DNA of 64,000 bases from Micromonospora sp. WMMD812 (GCF_027497215.1 NZ_CP114904.1:3308001-3372000), one strand, 5' to 3'; counted from the stretch's first letter, positions 53,076 through 62,843 are shown. Numbers and translations are program-made. The notes: a model not told the origin generated them from the sequence alone.

Positions 53076-53453
53076 CTATGCGTCGGCACCGCCCCCGTTC
53101 GGATGCCGGCCGCAATCTCGGCGGTGGCCCGACCCGTCGTCGTCGAGATACGTCCTGAGCAGTTCCGCCAGAATGCCAATCGCTCGGCGGTTTTCCTCGC
53201 CCGTCAACTCGGACAACAGAGGAAGTCGGCCTTGTGGATAGAGATCGCACAGCACGATCAGCGGCCAGGCCAGTTCGGGACGCGGCGCTCCCCGGCGGAC
53301 CAGCCATTCCCGAAAGCCGGGTATCAGTACCGTGCCGCCACCCCTGTCCCAACCCTGCAGAAAGGCACACACCTCGGCGTACGTGCCCCCGACCACCAGC
53401 ATCTTGGGGTGCCGCTCAAGCTGCTCGACGACGGTGCGGAGAGAATCAGCCAT
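53076..53453 (-). CDS. Candidate immunity protein for toxin 3
   Basis: A 125-residue protein that starts (ATG 53453) 6 bases after the stop of toxin 3. It is mostly helical with a hydrophobic core (LAWPLIVLCDLYPQGRLPLL) and a basic, Gly-rich tail. No known family and no signal peptide. Position and size make it the expected immunity protein for the papain-like domain of toxin 3. Confidence 0.7.
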   Translation of the reverse strand: MADSLRTVVEQLERHPKMLVVGGTYAEVCAFLQGWDRGGGTVLIPGFREWLVRRGAPRPELAWPLIVLCDLYPQGRLPLLSELTGEENRRAIGILAELLRTYLDDDGSGHRRDCGRHPNGGGADA

Positions 53454-53459
53454 GGACCG

Positions 53460-56400
53460 TCAGAACCCGAAGTCGATGTATTCCCAATAGGTCCACTGAC
53501 GCTTCCATTCCTCGATCGGCATACCGCCCATCGCCTCGGTGTACTGGTCGTAGACCCTGCCGTCCTTCACGACGAACGTGTGGTGTCCCCAACTCTCGCG
53601 AGGCTCCAGCTTGTAATCGCCGAGGAAGTTTACGCCCTCCGGGGGATTGATCGTCCTGATTTCGCCGCCGACCCTGGCTTGGAATTCGGCAGCCCATTCG
53701 TCGCAACCCGCGTTGTGGACGAGGACGGTGACGCCGGTGACGTCGATGTAGTAGGTCTGGTAACCGTCGACCGTGAGGTTGCGGACGACTGCCTCCGTGG
53801 ACCGCCGGGCGACCGCCTCGACCCGCACCGGTCTGCCCTGCGCATCCTGCACGTGCTGTCCCACGGTGAGCTTTTCGGCATGTGTCCACGCACCGGCTTC
53901 GACTGACCAGAAGGGATGGTTGAAGGTCGCGGTCACGGTGCCCGTGGAGGAGCCCTCGTCGCCGTCGATGTCGAGGGTGATGTCGACCAGGCTCTTCAGT
54001 CCCTGACCGGAGATCGTCGCCAACACACGCTTGGCGACCACGTGCTGGGTGATCGGGTCCGCCGCGAGGACGAAATCCCCGGCGCGCACGTCTTCGATGG
54101 CGACACGTTCGCCGTCGGCCAGGACGACCCTGGTGCCGGGGACGAAGCTGGCCCCCGCCTTCTTGCAGGCCTTGCCGAGCGTCTCGATGACGATGAAGAC
54201 CTTGCGCATCTTGTCGCCTGAACGGGCCAGCTTCGGCCCGCTCGCCAGGTAGCCGATGCCGGGCAGGGAGGCGCCCAGCGACAGGAAGCCGCCGACCCAG
54301 TCGCCCCGGGCGAAGGAAATCCCCGCATCGGCGAGGTCACACGCCTCGCCAAGGCCGGGAACGAGCCCGCAGAGCCCGAGGACGAACTGCAGCATGTCCA
54401 TGACGAGATTCGGGTTTTCGACCACGAACTGTTTGAGGTCGTCGAGCATCTCGCAGCCCGGGCCACCACTGTTCGCGGGCGCCCCACACTTCTCCTTGTC
54501 GACCATCGCATGGACGAAGTCCTTGTAGACGTACAGACACCGGGCCGAGGTGTCCGGGACGCCTCCCAGGCACCCCCAGGTCTTGTGGTCGTCGAGAGCC
54601 GAGCCGGTGCCGCCAGGCCCGCTTCCGGGCGCGTTGCTACGCCGTTGCGCCTCCCACTCCTTGAGCTTGGTGTTGTAGATCGTCACCGCTTCCTTGGCGG
54701 CAAGGTCAGCGGCGATGGCGTCCTTACCTGCCGCGACAGCGGCCGCACGTGCCTCCTGCTTCGCTTGGTGGGCGGCCGCGGCATCGTCTGCGGCACGGCC
54801 GGCGGCCGCGGTGGCGGTGGCCGCGGACCGAGCGGCCGCGCTGGCACTGGCCTGCGCCGAGTTCGCGGCGTTGCGCGCGGTCACGGCGGACTGTGCAGCC
54901 TGGTCGGCGGAGGCCTTGGCGGCGGTGGCGGACTGCTGGGCGCTCGCCGCGTGTTCGGCGGCCCGTTGGGCCGACGCCGCCGCCTGCTGCGCGTACGTCT
55001 GCGCTTCGGCGGCCTTGCCTGCCGCGACCGCCGCGACCCGCTTCGCCTCCGCCGCGTCCGCCAGTGCGCTCTGCGCGTACTGCTGCGCCTCCGCGATCAG
55101 CGTCCGCACCGCGTTGACGTGAGCGGCCTGCTCATTGTCCCGCTGCGCCGCCTGATACCGCGACGCCGCCAGGAAGTAGGAGATGTACGACGCCGGCCCC
55201 GCCAGAGCGACCTGCCCGGCGGCCTTCACCTGCGGCCCGCCGGCGTCCATCGCCCGGTAGACCTCGAGCCGGTCATCCGCCGTCCGGGCCGGGTACTGCC
55301 CCTCCCGCAGGAACTTGTGCATGTCCGCACCAGTGCCGGCCAGCGCCTTCTCCGCCGCCAGTTTCAGCGTCGGCCCCGCCGTCTCCAGAATCCGGTAGAT
55401 CGCCTGCCGATCCGACGCGAACTTACCCGCATGGTTGCGCGTGCGCAGGAACTGCTGCACTGCAGCGTCATCCCCGGCCAGCGCCGCCTGCGCCGCGGTC
55501 CTCTCGTTCCCGTCCGGCAGCGTATCGACCAGATGCCACACGCGCGCCCGGTCGTCCTGCCCCACTGCGACCCGCCGACCATCGGCCAACCACGACCGCA
55601 GCTCTACCTCACCACCGGCCAGGGCATCACCTGCCGCTTCCCGGGTCCACTCGCCGCCGGTGCCGAGCAGCGCCGCCGCGGCGCGCCGACCCTTGTCCAG
55701 TACGACCTCCGGTGCGGCGCCCGGGGCGGTGGCCTCGTTGAGCAGCTGCCGGGTGGCCGGCTGGACGCGGTCTTCCTCGGCGGTGTCCCACAGCAACTTC
55801 CGGTTCCACGTGGCGATCGCACCGGCGTCGGCGTTGGCCGCCTGTTCCTCCGCCAAGGCGTCCTGTGCCGCCTGGACACTCTGCTCGGTGGCCTCGGCCA
55901 GCCGGGCAGCGTCTTCCTCACGCGCGAGGCGCTCCAACTCGACGGCCTGGTTGGCTGCCTCCACCGCGGTGTTCGCCGCCTCCACCGCTGCCGCCGCGTG
56001 CTTCGCCGACTCAGCCGCCGCCGCCGCGGCTACACCCGCCGCCGCAGCCGCCGCCTCCGCCGCCGCAGCGGCAGCCTCCGCATGATCCGCCGCCCGCCGC
56101 GCGAACGCGAACGCCTCATCCGACGCCTTCGCCGCCGCCTGCGCCAACGCGTACGCCCGATCCGCGGCCCGCGACGCCGCCGCCGCCAACCGCTGCGCTC
56201 TCGCCGCCGCATCGCGCGCCCGCTGCGCCTCCGCCGCTGACACGCCGGCGTGATTGCTGGCGCTGTTGGCGGCGGCCGCCGCCTCGTCGGCATTCACGCT
56301 CGCGCTCTTCGCTGCGTTCGACGCCGCCTTGGCCTGCGCGAGAGCCCGGTCCCGCTCGGCTTTGACCGCGTTCAACTCCCGCGCCTTCGCCGCCGCGTCC

Positions 56401-57539
56401 CGTGCCGCCTGCGCCGCCTGCCGTGCTGCCGCCGCCTTACCCGCGTCCGTCCGCGCGTCCGCCGCCGCCCGCTGCGCCCGCGAGGCCGCCTGCGCCGTCA
56501 ACGACGCCGCCGTCGTCGCCTTCCGTGCCGCGTCCGCGGCTACCCGGGCCGCCCGCATCGCCGCGTTCGACGCACCGAGGGCCTCGCGCGCCGCGTTGGC
56601 CGCGCCCTCGGCGGCATCCGCCGCCCGAGCCGCTGCCGCCGACGCCTTCGCCGCCGCACCGCCTGCGGCTGCGGTTTCCGCCGCCGCCTCCTGGGCCGCC
56701 TTCTTCGCTTCCTCCGCGGCAGCGATCGCCCGGTTCGACGCCTCGGTCGCCGCCAGCGCCTCCCGCGAGGTCGTCTCGCTGGCCTCCTTCGCCTGCTCGG
56801 TCAGGCTCCGGATCGAGGCCAGCTCCTTGTCCCGAGCCCGGGCCACGAACTGGCCGGACTCGATGAACTCCCGCAACTGTTCCGGGGAGCCGGCCAGCGC
56901 CTGCGACGCCGCCGTGTCCAGCACCGGGCCGCTGTTGCTCGACCCGCCAGTCAACATGCGCGTCGCCAGCAGCCGGTCGTCAGCCGCCGCCGCCGCGTCG
57001 CGGCCGTTGGCCAGGAATTCCGTCAACTGCTCGGGCGTCCCCGCCAGGGCCTGCTGGACCGCGGACTTCATCGTCGGGCCACCGGACTCCACCAACCGGT
57101 ACGCCCGCACCCGCTCGTCCGACGTCCAGGCGGACTCCCAACCGCCGTTCACGAAGGTGCGTACATCCTCTGCCGAGCCGGCCAACGCCTGCAGCGCGGC
57201 CGCGCGCATCGCCGGGCCGTCCATGCTGGCCAGGACTCGCGCTGCGGCCCGCTCGTCGGCCTGCTGGGCCTCCAGCCGGCCAGATTCGAGGAAGGCGCGG
57301 ACGTCAGCATCGGTGCCGAGCAACGCCACTTCGGCCGCTCGCCGGACCGATGGGCCACCCATCAGGATGTACGAGACGGCGCGTTTGCGGTCGGCGCCGA
57401 GGTCCGCGGAGGCGGGTGCCGCGGGATACAGCAGCGTCCCCACCAGCACGATCACCACCGCGCTGGCGATCCGTCGCAGCGAGGTGCGAACGAGCCGTTC
57501 GGTCCGTAGGAAGACGGCATGCGGCGACAGCGCGGTCAA
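53460..57539 (-). CDS. ALF-repeat/HINT polymorphic toxin 3 (papain-like C-terminus)
   Basis: 1359 residues, closer to toxin 1 than to toxin 2 over the coiled-coil and ALF parts. Order: signal peptide ending PASA-DLGA, ALF repeats, Ala-rich coiled coil, ALF repeats, second coiled coil, pretoxin segment (CDLADAGISFARGDWVGG), HINT at 1130-1276 (ASFVPGTRVVLADG, TFNHPFW, VLVHN). The last 83 residues hold a plausible Cys-His-Asp triad: Cys in AGCDEWAAEF, His in WGHHTFVVKDG and Asp in GRVYDQYT, the order of papain-like toxin domains. Such domains are proteases, deamidases or transglutaminases. TTG at 57539 aligns with the toxin 1 start and follows GGGGGTTG. Confidence 0.88.
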   Translation of the reverse strand: MTALSPHAVFLRTERLVRTSLRRIASAVVIVLVGTLLYPAAPASADLGADRKRAVSYILMGGPSVRRAAEVALLGTDADVRAFLESGRLEAQQADERAAARVLASMDGPAMRAAALQALAGSAEDVRTFVNGGWESAWTSDERVRAYRLVESGGPTMKSAVQQALAGTPEQLTEFLANGRDAAAAADDRLLATRMLTGGSSNSGPVLDTAASQALAGSPEQLREFIESGQFVARARDKELASIRSLTEQAKEASETTSREALAATEASNRAIAAAEEAKKAAQEAAAETAAAGGAAAKASAAAARAADAAEGAANAAREALGASNAAMRAARVAADAARKATTAASLTAQAASRAQRAAADARTDAGKAAAARQAAQAARDAAAKARELNAVKAERDRALAQAKAASNAAKSASVNADEAAAAANSASNHAGVSAAEAQRARDAAARAQRLAAAASRAADRAYALAQAAAKASDEAFAFARRAADHAEAAAAAAEAAAAAAGVAAAAAAESAKHAAAAVEAANTAVEAANQAVELERLAREEDAARLAEATEQSVQAAQDALAEEQAANADAGAIATWNRKLLWDTAEEDRVQPATRQLLNEATAPGAAPEVVLDKGRRAAAALLGTGGEWTREAAGDALAGGEVELRSWLADGRRVAVGQDDRARVWHLVDTLPDGNERTAAQAALAGDDAAVQQFLRTRNHAGKFASDRQAIYRILETAGPTLKLAAEKALAGTGADMHKFLREGQYPARTADDRLEVYRAMDAGGPQVKAAGQVALAGPASYISYFLAASRYQAAQRDNEQAAHVNAVRTLIAEAQQYAQSALADAAEAKRVAAVAAGKAAEAQTYAQQAAASAQRAAEHAASAQQSATAAKASADQAAQSAVTARNAANSAQASASAAARSAATATAAAGRAADDAAAAHQAKQEARAAAVAAGKDAIAADLAAKEAVTIYNTKLKEWEAQRRSNAPGSGPGGTGSALDDHKTWGCLGGVPDTSARCLYVYKDFVHAMVDKEKCGAPANSGGPGCEMLDDLKQFVVENPNLVMDMLQFVLGLCGLVPGLGEACDLADAGISFARGDWVGGFLSLGASLPGIGYLASGPKLARSGDKMRKVFIVIETLGKACKKAGASFVPGTRVVLADGERVAIEDVRAGDFVLAADPITQHVVAKRVLATISGQGLKSLVDITLDIDGDEGSSTGTVTATFNHPFWSVEAGAWTHAEKLTVGQHVQDAQGRPVRVEAVARRSTEAVVRNLTVDGYQTYYIDVTGVTVLVHNAGCDEWAAEFQARVGGEIRTINPPEGVNFLGDYKLEPRESWGHHTFVVKDGRVYDQYTEAMGGMPIEEWKRQWTYWEYIDFGF

Positions 57540-57541
57540 GA

Positions 57542-57606
57542 CAACCCCCGTGGCAGCGAGACAAGGCAGATGGACCGTATAGACATCGGCCACTTTTCAC
57601 AAGGGG
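57542..57606 (-). promoter_or_regulatory. Toxin 3 promoter and leader, shared with toxin 1
   Basis: TTGTGA (57597-57602), 17 bases, TACGGT (57574-57579) resembles a sigma-70-type promoter. Same 65-base block as upstream of toxin 1, without gaps. It lies back to back with the hut regulator's control region. Confidence 0.55.
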
Positions 57607-57642
57607 TCAGTGGGGCATGACGAAGCGCGCAGGTCTTGCCCC

Positions 57643-57654
57643 TGAAAGTTTTCA
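57643..57654. promoter_or_regulatory. Perfect palindrome upstream of the RpiR-family gene
   Basis: TGAAA-GT-TTTCA, a 12-base perfect palindrome 16 bases before the regulator's GTG. MurR/RpiR-family operators are often TGAAA-type palindromes, so autoregulation of the hut operon is likely. Confidence 0.55.
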
Positions 57655-57670
57655 TGCATAGAGTCGCGGC

Positions 57671-58522
57671 GTGAATGAAGGAGCTGTCGCCGCGCCCGCC
57701 GAGCGGGTGCTCGACCTGTTCCACGGGGTCCGGCTCACCCCCACCCAGCGCCGGATCGCGCACTGCCTGGTGCAGCACGGTCCCACCGTGGCGTACCTGT
57801 CCGCGGCCGAGGTGGCCGATCTGGCCGGGGTCAGCCAGCCCTCGGTGACCCGGTTCGCCGTCGCGCTCGGCCACGACGGCTACCCCGCGCTGCGCCGCCG
57901 GCTGCGCGAGCTGACCGCAGGCGCGCCGGACGGTCCGGCCGACGCCGGCAACGAGCTCCAGCAGGCGGTACGCGCCGAGATGGGCAACCTGGACCGGCTG
58001 GCCGGCCAGCTCGCCGACCGGGACCGGATCGCCGAGGTCGGGCAGCTGCTCGCCGCCAGCCGTCCGCTGCCGGTGCTCGGCCTGCGCGCCGCCGCGCCGC
58101 TGGCCGCGTACTTCGCCTACTTCGCCGCCAAGGTGCACCCAGATGTCCGGGTGCTCGACGACGGTGGCAGCCTGCTCACCGACCGCCTGGAGCAGGCCGC
58201 CGCGGCCGGGGCGGGCGCCCTGCTCGCCTTCGTGCTCCCCCGCTATCCCCGGGAGACCCTGGACACGCTGCGCGAGGCCCGGGCCGCCGGGCTCACCGTC
58301 GTGGCGATCACCGACTCCCCGGTCAGCCCGGCCACCGAGCACGCCGACGTGCTGCTCCCCGCCGCCGTCGGCACCGACCTGGTGTTCGACCTGCACACCG
58401 CCCCGATGACGCTGGCCATGGTGCTGCTCCAGGCCATCTGTGACGCCGCCCCGGCCGACACCCAGCGCCGGCTGGAAGCGTTCGAGGCGTCCGCCGCCCG
58501 CCGACAGTTGTTCCTCGGCTGA
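57671..58522 (+). CDS. MurR/RpiR-family regulator of the hut operon
   Basis: 283 residues. N-terminal HTH_6 (residues ~1-80: [20 protein letters not shown], then [14 protein letters not shown]) and a C-terminal SIS sugar-isomerase-like domain (~120-260: [35 protein letters not shown]). SIS domains usually bind phosphosugars; here the partner genes suggest a histidine-catabolite effector. GTG at 57671. It is 13 bases before hutU and almost surely in its operon, with the palindrome at 57643 as its likely operator. Confidence 0.92.
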   Translation: MNEGAVAAPAERVLDLFHGVRLTPTQRRIAHCLVQHGPTVAYLSAAEVADLAGVSQPSVTRFAVALGHDGYPALRRRLRELTAGAPDGPADAGNELQQAVRAEMGNLDRLAGQLADRDRIAEVGQLLAASRPLPVLGLRAAAPLAAYFAYFAAKVHPDVRVLDDGGSLLTDRLEQAAAAGAGALLAFVLPRYPRETLDTLREARAAGLTVVAITDSPVSPATEHADVLLPAAVGTDLVFDLHTAPMTLAMVLLQAICDAAPADTQRRLEAFEASAARRQLFLG

Positions 58523-58535
58523 GAGGAGAACCGAG

Positions 58536-60185
58536 ATGTCCCACCCGGTCCGCGCCGCCCGTGGCGCCGAACGCACCGCCCGCGGCTGGCCGCAGGAGGC
58601 CGCGCTGCGGATGCTGATGAACAACCTCGACCCGGAGGTGGCCGAGCGCCCCGACGACCTGGTGGTCTACGGCGGCACCGGCAAGGCCGCCCGGGACTGG
58701 CCGTCGTACCACGCGCTGGTGCGTACCCTCACCGACCTGCGCGACGACGAGACGATGCTGGTGCAGTCCGGCCGCCCGGTCGGGGTGATGCGGACGCACG
58801 AGTGGGCGCCGCGGGTGCTGCTGGCCAACTCCAACCTGGTCGGCGACTGGGCAACCTGGCCGGAGTTCCGCCGGCTGGAGCAGCTCGGCCTGACGATGTA
58901 CGGGCAGATGACCGCGGGTTCGTGGATTTACATCGGCACCCAGGGCATCCTCCAGGGCACGTACGAGACGTTCGCCGCGGTGGCGGCGAAGCGGTTCAAT
59001 GGCACCCTGGCGGGCACGTTGACGCTGACCGCCGGGTGCGGCGGGATGGGCGGGGCGCAGCCGCTCGCGGTCACCATGAACGGCGGCGCCTGCCTGATCG
59101 TGGACGTGGACCGCACCCGCCTGGACCGCCGGGTGCACGACCGCTACCTGGACGAGGTCGCCGACTCGCTGGACGACGCCGTGGAGCGGGCCCTCGCCGC
59201 GAAGCGGGAGGGCCGGGCGCTGAGCGTCGGCGTCGTCGGCAACGCCGCCACCGTCTTCCCGGAGTTGCTGCGCCGGGGCGTCGCCATCGACATCGTCACC
59301 GACCAGACCAGCGCGCACGACCCGCTGTCGTACCTGCCGGAGGGGGTGGAGCTGGCCGACGCGCGGGACTACGCGGCGGCGAAGCCGGCCGAGTTCACTG
59401 ACCGGGCCCGGGCGTCGATGGCGAAGCACGTCGAGGCGATGGTCGGCTTCCTGGACGCGGGGGCGGAGGTCTTCGACTACGGCAACTCGATCCGCGGTGA
59501 GGCCAAGTTGGGTGGCTTCGAGCGGGCCTTCGACTTCCCCGGCTTCGTGCCGGCGTACATCCGGCCGTTGTTCTGCGAGGGCAAGGGCCCGTTCCGGTGG
59601 GCGGCGCTCTCCGGCGACCCGGCCGACATCGCCGCCACCGACCGGGCGATCCTCGACCTGTTCCCGGAGAACGAGTCGCTCGCGCGGTGGATCCGGCTGG
59701 CCGGCGAGCGGGTCGCCTTCCAGGGCCTGCCGGCCCGGATCTGCTGGCTCGGCTACGGCGAGCGGGACAAGGCCGGCGTGCGGTTCAACGAGATGGTCGC
59801 CTCCGGCGAGCTGTCCGCCCCGGTGGTGATCGGCCGCGACCACCTCGACACCGGCAGCGTGGCCAGCCCGTACCGGGAGACCGAGGGGATGGCCGACGGC
59901 TCCGACGCCATCGCCGACTGGCCGCTGCTCAACGCCCTGGTCAACACGGCCAGCGGAGCGTCCTGGGTGTCGATCCACCACGGCGGTGGGGTGGGCATGG
60001 GCCGCTCGATCCACGCCGGTCAGGTCTGCGTCGCCGACGGCAGCGCCCTCGCCGGGCAGAAGATCGAGCGGGTGCTGACCAACGACCCGGCGATGGGCGT
60101 CATCCGGCACGTCGACGCCGGCTACGACGCGGCCCGCGAGGTCGCGGAGCGGACCGGCGTCCGGGTCCCGATGGCGGAGGGCTGA
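58536..60185 (+). CDS. hutU: Urocanate hydratase
   Basis: Second step of histidine catabolism: urocanate to imidazolonepropionate, using tightly bound NAD+. 549 residues, the usual length. Conserved stretches: [45 protein letters not shown] (NAD-binding), [26 protein letters not shown] and [18 protein letters not shown] at 58536 follows GAGGAGA. hutH (histidine ammonia-lyase) is not in this window. Confidence 0.97.
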   Translation: MSHPVRAARGAERTARGWPQEAALRMLMNNLDPEVAERPDDLVVYGGTGKAARDWPSYHALVRTLTDLRDDETMLVQSGRPVGVMRTHEWAPRVLLANSNLVGDWATWPEFRRLEQLGLTMYGQMTAGSWIYIGTQGILQGTYETFAAVAAKRFNGTLAGTLTLTAGCGGMGGAQPLAVTMNGGACLIVDVDRTRLDRRVHDRYLDEVADSLDDAVERALAAKREGRALSVGVVGNAATVFPELLRRGVAIDIVTDQTSAHDPLSYLPEGVELADARDYAAAKPAEFTDRARASMAKHVEAMVGFLDAGAEVFDYGNSIRGEAKLGGFERAFDFPGFVPAYIRPLFCEGKGPFRWAALSGDPADIAATDRAILDLFPENESLARWIRLAGERVAFQGLPARICWLGYGERDKAGVRFNEMVASGELSAPVVIGRDHLDTGSVASPYRETEGMADGSDAIADWPLLNALVNTASGASWVSIHHGGGVGMGRSIHAGQVCVADGSALAGQKIERVLTNDPAMGVIRHVDAGYDAAREVAERTGVRVPMAEG

Positions 60186-60187
60186 CG

Positions 60188-61387
60188 GTGGCCGGGGACC
60201 TCGCCGAGCGGTTCCGCGCGCTCTGGGACGAGATCGCGCCGGTCGGGCGGGACGCGGGCAGCGGTGGCTACCTGCGGTACGCGCTGACCGAGCCGGAGCT
60301 GCGTCTGCGCGACTGGTACCGGGAGCAGGCCGGGCGCCGGGGCCTGCCGGTGACCGAGGACGGCAACGGCAACCTGTTCGCCTGGTGGGGCGACCCGGAC
60401 GCCGGCGACGCCGTGCTGACCGGCAGCCACTTCGACTCGGTGCCGCACGGCGGGGCGTACGACGGGCCGCTCGGCATCGTCAGCGCGTTCCTCGCCGTCG
60501 ACGAGCTGCGGGCCGCGGGCGTCACCCCGGCCCGGCCGGTGGTGCTCGGGGCGTTCGTCGAGGAGGAGGGTGCCCGGTTCGGCGTACCGTGCCTGGGGTC
60601 GCGGCTGCTCACCGGGGCGCTGACGCCGGAGCGGGCGGCGGCGCTGCGCGACGCCGACGGCGTCGGCTTCGCCGAGGCGTTGGGCCACCCGCCGGCGGGC
60701 GCCCGCCCGGAGCTGCTCGGGCGGTTCCGGTGCTTCGTGGAGCTGCACGTCGAGCAGGGCCGCGCCCTGGCCGACACCGCCGCGCCGGTCGCCGTGGCCA
60801 GCGCGATCTGGCCGCACGGGCGGTGGCGCTTCGACTTCACCGGCGAGGGCAACCACGCGGGCACTACCCGGATGGCCGACCGCCACGACCCCATGCTGAC
60901 GTACGCGTTCACCGTGCTGGCGGCGAACAAGGAGGCCCGGCTGCGCGGCGCGCACGCGACCGTGGGCCGGGTGTCGGTGGAGCCGAACGCCACCAACGCG
61001 ATCCCGTCGCGGGTGACCGGCTGGCTGGACGCCCGGGCGGCCGAGCCGGACACGCTGGCCGGCCTGGTCGAGGCGGTACGGGACAAGACGGTCGAGCGGG
61101 CCCGGCGCGACGGCACGGGGGTGACGCTGACCGAGGAGTCGGCCACCCCGTTGGTCGCCTTCGACGGCGGGCTGGCCGGCCGGCTGGCCGAGCTGCTGGA
61201 CGCGCCGGTGCTGCCGACGGGCGCCGGGCACGACGCTGGTGTGCTGGCCGCGTACCTCCCGACGGCGATGCTCTTCGTCCGCAACCCGACCGGGGTGTCG
61301 CACTCCCCGGCCGAGTCGGCGACCGACGACGACTGCGCCGCCGGGGTGGCCGCGCTGGCCCGGGTGCTCGAGGAGCTGGCGTGCTGA
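60188..61387 (+). CDS. M20-family amidohydrolase (allantoate amidohydrolase-like) in hut operon
   Basis: 399 residues of the M20/AAH type. Metal ligands are visible in LTGSHFDSVPHGGAYDG, VEEEGARFGVPCLGS, FVELHVEQGRALAD and the late TGAGHDAG; a dimerisation domain with GEGNHAGTTRMADR lies between. The family hydrolyses N-carbamoyl or allantoate-type amides. In a hut operon with hutF the expected substrate is N-formyl-L-glutamate, which would make it the missing hutG. This is inference. GTG at 60188, two bases after the hutU stop. Confidence 0.88.
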   Translation: MAGDLAERFRALWDEIAPVGRDAGSGGYLRYALTEPELRLRDWYREQAGRRGLPVTEDGNGNLFAWWGDPDAGDAVLTGSHFDSVPHGGAYDGPLGIVSAFLAVDELRAAGVTPARPVVLGAFVEEEGARFGVPCLGSRLLTGALTPERAAALRDADGVGFAEALGHPPAGARPELLGRFRCFVELHVEQGRALADTAAPVAVASAIWPHGRWRFDFTGEGNHAGTTRMADRHDPMLTYAFTVLAANKEARLRGAHATVGRVSVEPNATNAIPSRVTGWLDARAAEPDTLAGLVEAVRDKTVERARRDGTGVTLTEESATPLVAFDGGLAGRLAELLDAPVLPTGAGHDAGVLAAYLPTAMLFVRNPTGVSHSPAESATDDDCAAGVAALARVLEELAC

Positions 61388-61484
61388 CCGCCGCCGCACC
61401 GGCCGGCGTGACGCGACCGGCGACCCGATGCCGCGATGATCGGGTGATGACGCAGACGACTCAGCTCGAAAGGGAGCGCGGGGC

Positions 61485-62843
61485 ATGACCGCGACCCGCT
61501 GGCTGGCCGAGTACGCGTGGCTGCCCGACCACGACGAGCCCACCGCCGACGTGCTGATCGAGGCGGAGGACGGCCGGTTCACTACGGTCACCCCGCTGAT
61601 CGGCGGCGGTGCCCCCGACGCCGGGGTCGAGGTGCTCGCCGACGCGGTACGGCTGCCCGGGCTGACCCTGCCGGGGCTGGCCAACGCGCACTCGCACGCC
61701 TTCCACCGGGCGCTGCGCGGGCGCACCCACGGCGGCCGGGGCGACTTCTGGACCTGGCGCGACCAGATGTACGCCGTCGCGGGCCGCCTCGACCCGGACT
61801 CGTACCTGGCCCTGGCCCGGGCCGCGTACGCCGAGATGGCGCTGGCCGGGATCACCTGCGTGGGCGAGTTCCACTATCTGCACCACGGGCCGGGCGGGAC
61901 GCCGTACGACGAGCCCAACGCGATGAGCGCCGCGCTGGTCGAGGCCGCCGCCGAGGCCGGCATCCGGATCACCCTGCTGGACACGTGCTACCTCACCGCG
62001 TCCGTGGACGGCCGGCCGCTGGTCGGCCCGCAGCTGCGCTTCGGCGACGGGGACGCCGTGCGGTGGGCCGACCGGGCGGACGCGTTCCACCCGGCCGGCG
62101 CGCACGCCCGCGTGGGTGCGGCGGTGCACTCCGTGCGGGCCGTACCCGCCGAGCAGCTCAGCACGGTGGCGCGGTGGGCCCGGGACCGCGACGCGCCGCT
62201 GCACGTGCACCTGTCCGAGCAGCCCGCGGAGAACGACGCCTGCCGGGCGACGCACGGCTGCACCCCCACCCGGCTGCTCGCCGACCGCGAGGTGCTCGGC
62301 CCGGCCACCACCGCCGTGCACGCCACCCACCCCACCAGCGCCGACCTGACACTTCTCGGGGACAGCCGCACCGGCGTCTGCCTCTGCCCGACCACGGAAC
62401 GGGACCTGGCGGACGGCCTCGGACCGGCCCGCCGGATGGCCGACGCGGGCATCCCGCTCAGTCTGGGCAGCGACAGCAACGCGGTGGTCGACCTCTTCGA
62501 GGAGGCCCGGGCGATGGAGCTGGACGAGCGGCTGCGCACCCGCCGGCGCGGCAACTTCACCGGGTCGGACCTGCTCGGCGCGGCGTCGGCCGCCGGCCAC
62601 ACCGCGCTCGGCTGGACCGACGCCGGCCGGCTCGCCGCCGGCGCCCGCGCCGACCTGGTCACCGTCGCCTGGGACGGGGTCCGCACGGCCGGGGTGCCCG
62701 CGGCGGGGGTGTTCTTCGCGGCGACCGCCGCGGATGTCCGCCACGTGGTGGTGGACGGCCGGACGGTCGTCGCCGACGGCCGGCACCTGAGGGTCGACGT
62801 GGCGCGCGACCTGCGCGCCGCGATTGGAGCGGTGACATCGTGA
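61485..62843 (+). CDS. hutF: Formimidoylglutamate deiminase
   Basis: 452-residue amidohydrolase superfamily enzyme that converts N-formimidoyl-L-glutamate to N-formyl-L-glutamate and ammonia. Metal-binding [20 protein letters not shown] near residue 70, [25 protein letters not shown] and [19 protein letters not shown] are typical of HutF. ATG with GGGAG upstream. It implies the five-step pathway that ends with N-formylglutamate, matching the M20 gene next to it. Its stop overlaps the hutI GTG. Confidence 0.95.
   Translation: MTATRWLAEYAWLPDHDEPTADVLIEAEDGRFTTVTPLIGGGAPDAGVEVLADAVRLPGLTLPGLANAHSHAFHRALRGRTHGGRGDFWTWRDQMYAVAGRLDPDSYLALARAAYAEMALAGITCVGEFHYLHHGPGGTPYDEPNAMSAALVEAAAEAGIRITLLDTCYLTASVDGRPLVGPQLRFGDGDAVRWADRADAFHPAGAHARVGAAVHSVRAVPAEQLSTVARWARDRDAPLHVHLSEQPAENDACRATHGCTPTRLLADREVLGPATTAVHATHPTSADLTLLGDSRTGVCLCPTTERDLADGLGPARRMADAGIPLSLGSDSNAVVDLFEEARAMELDERLRTRRRGNFTGSDLLGAASAAGHTALGWTDAGRLAAGARADLVTVAWDGVRTAGVPAAGVFFAATAADVRHVVVDGRTVVADGRHLRVDVARDLRAAIGAVTS

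Noticed and set aside
24487..57606. Type VI or type VII secretion genes serving the toxins
   Set aside because: No WXG100, EccC or contractile-tail genes are seen. The toxins carry Sec-type signal peptides.
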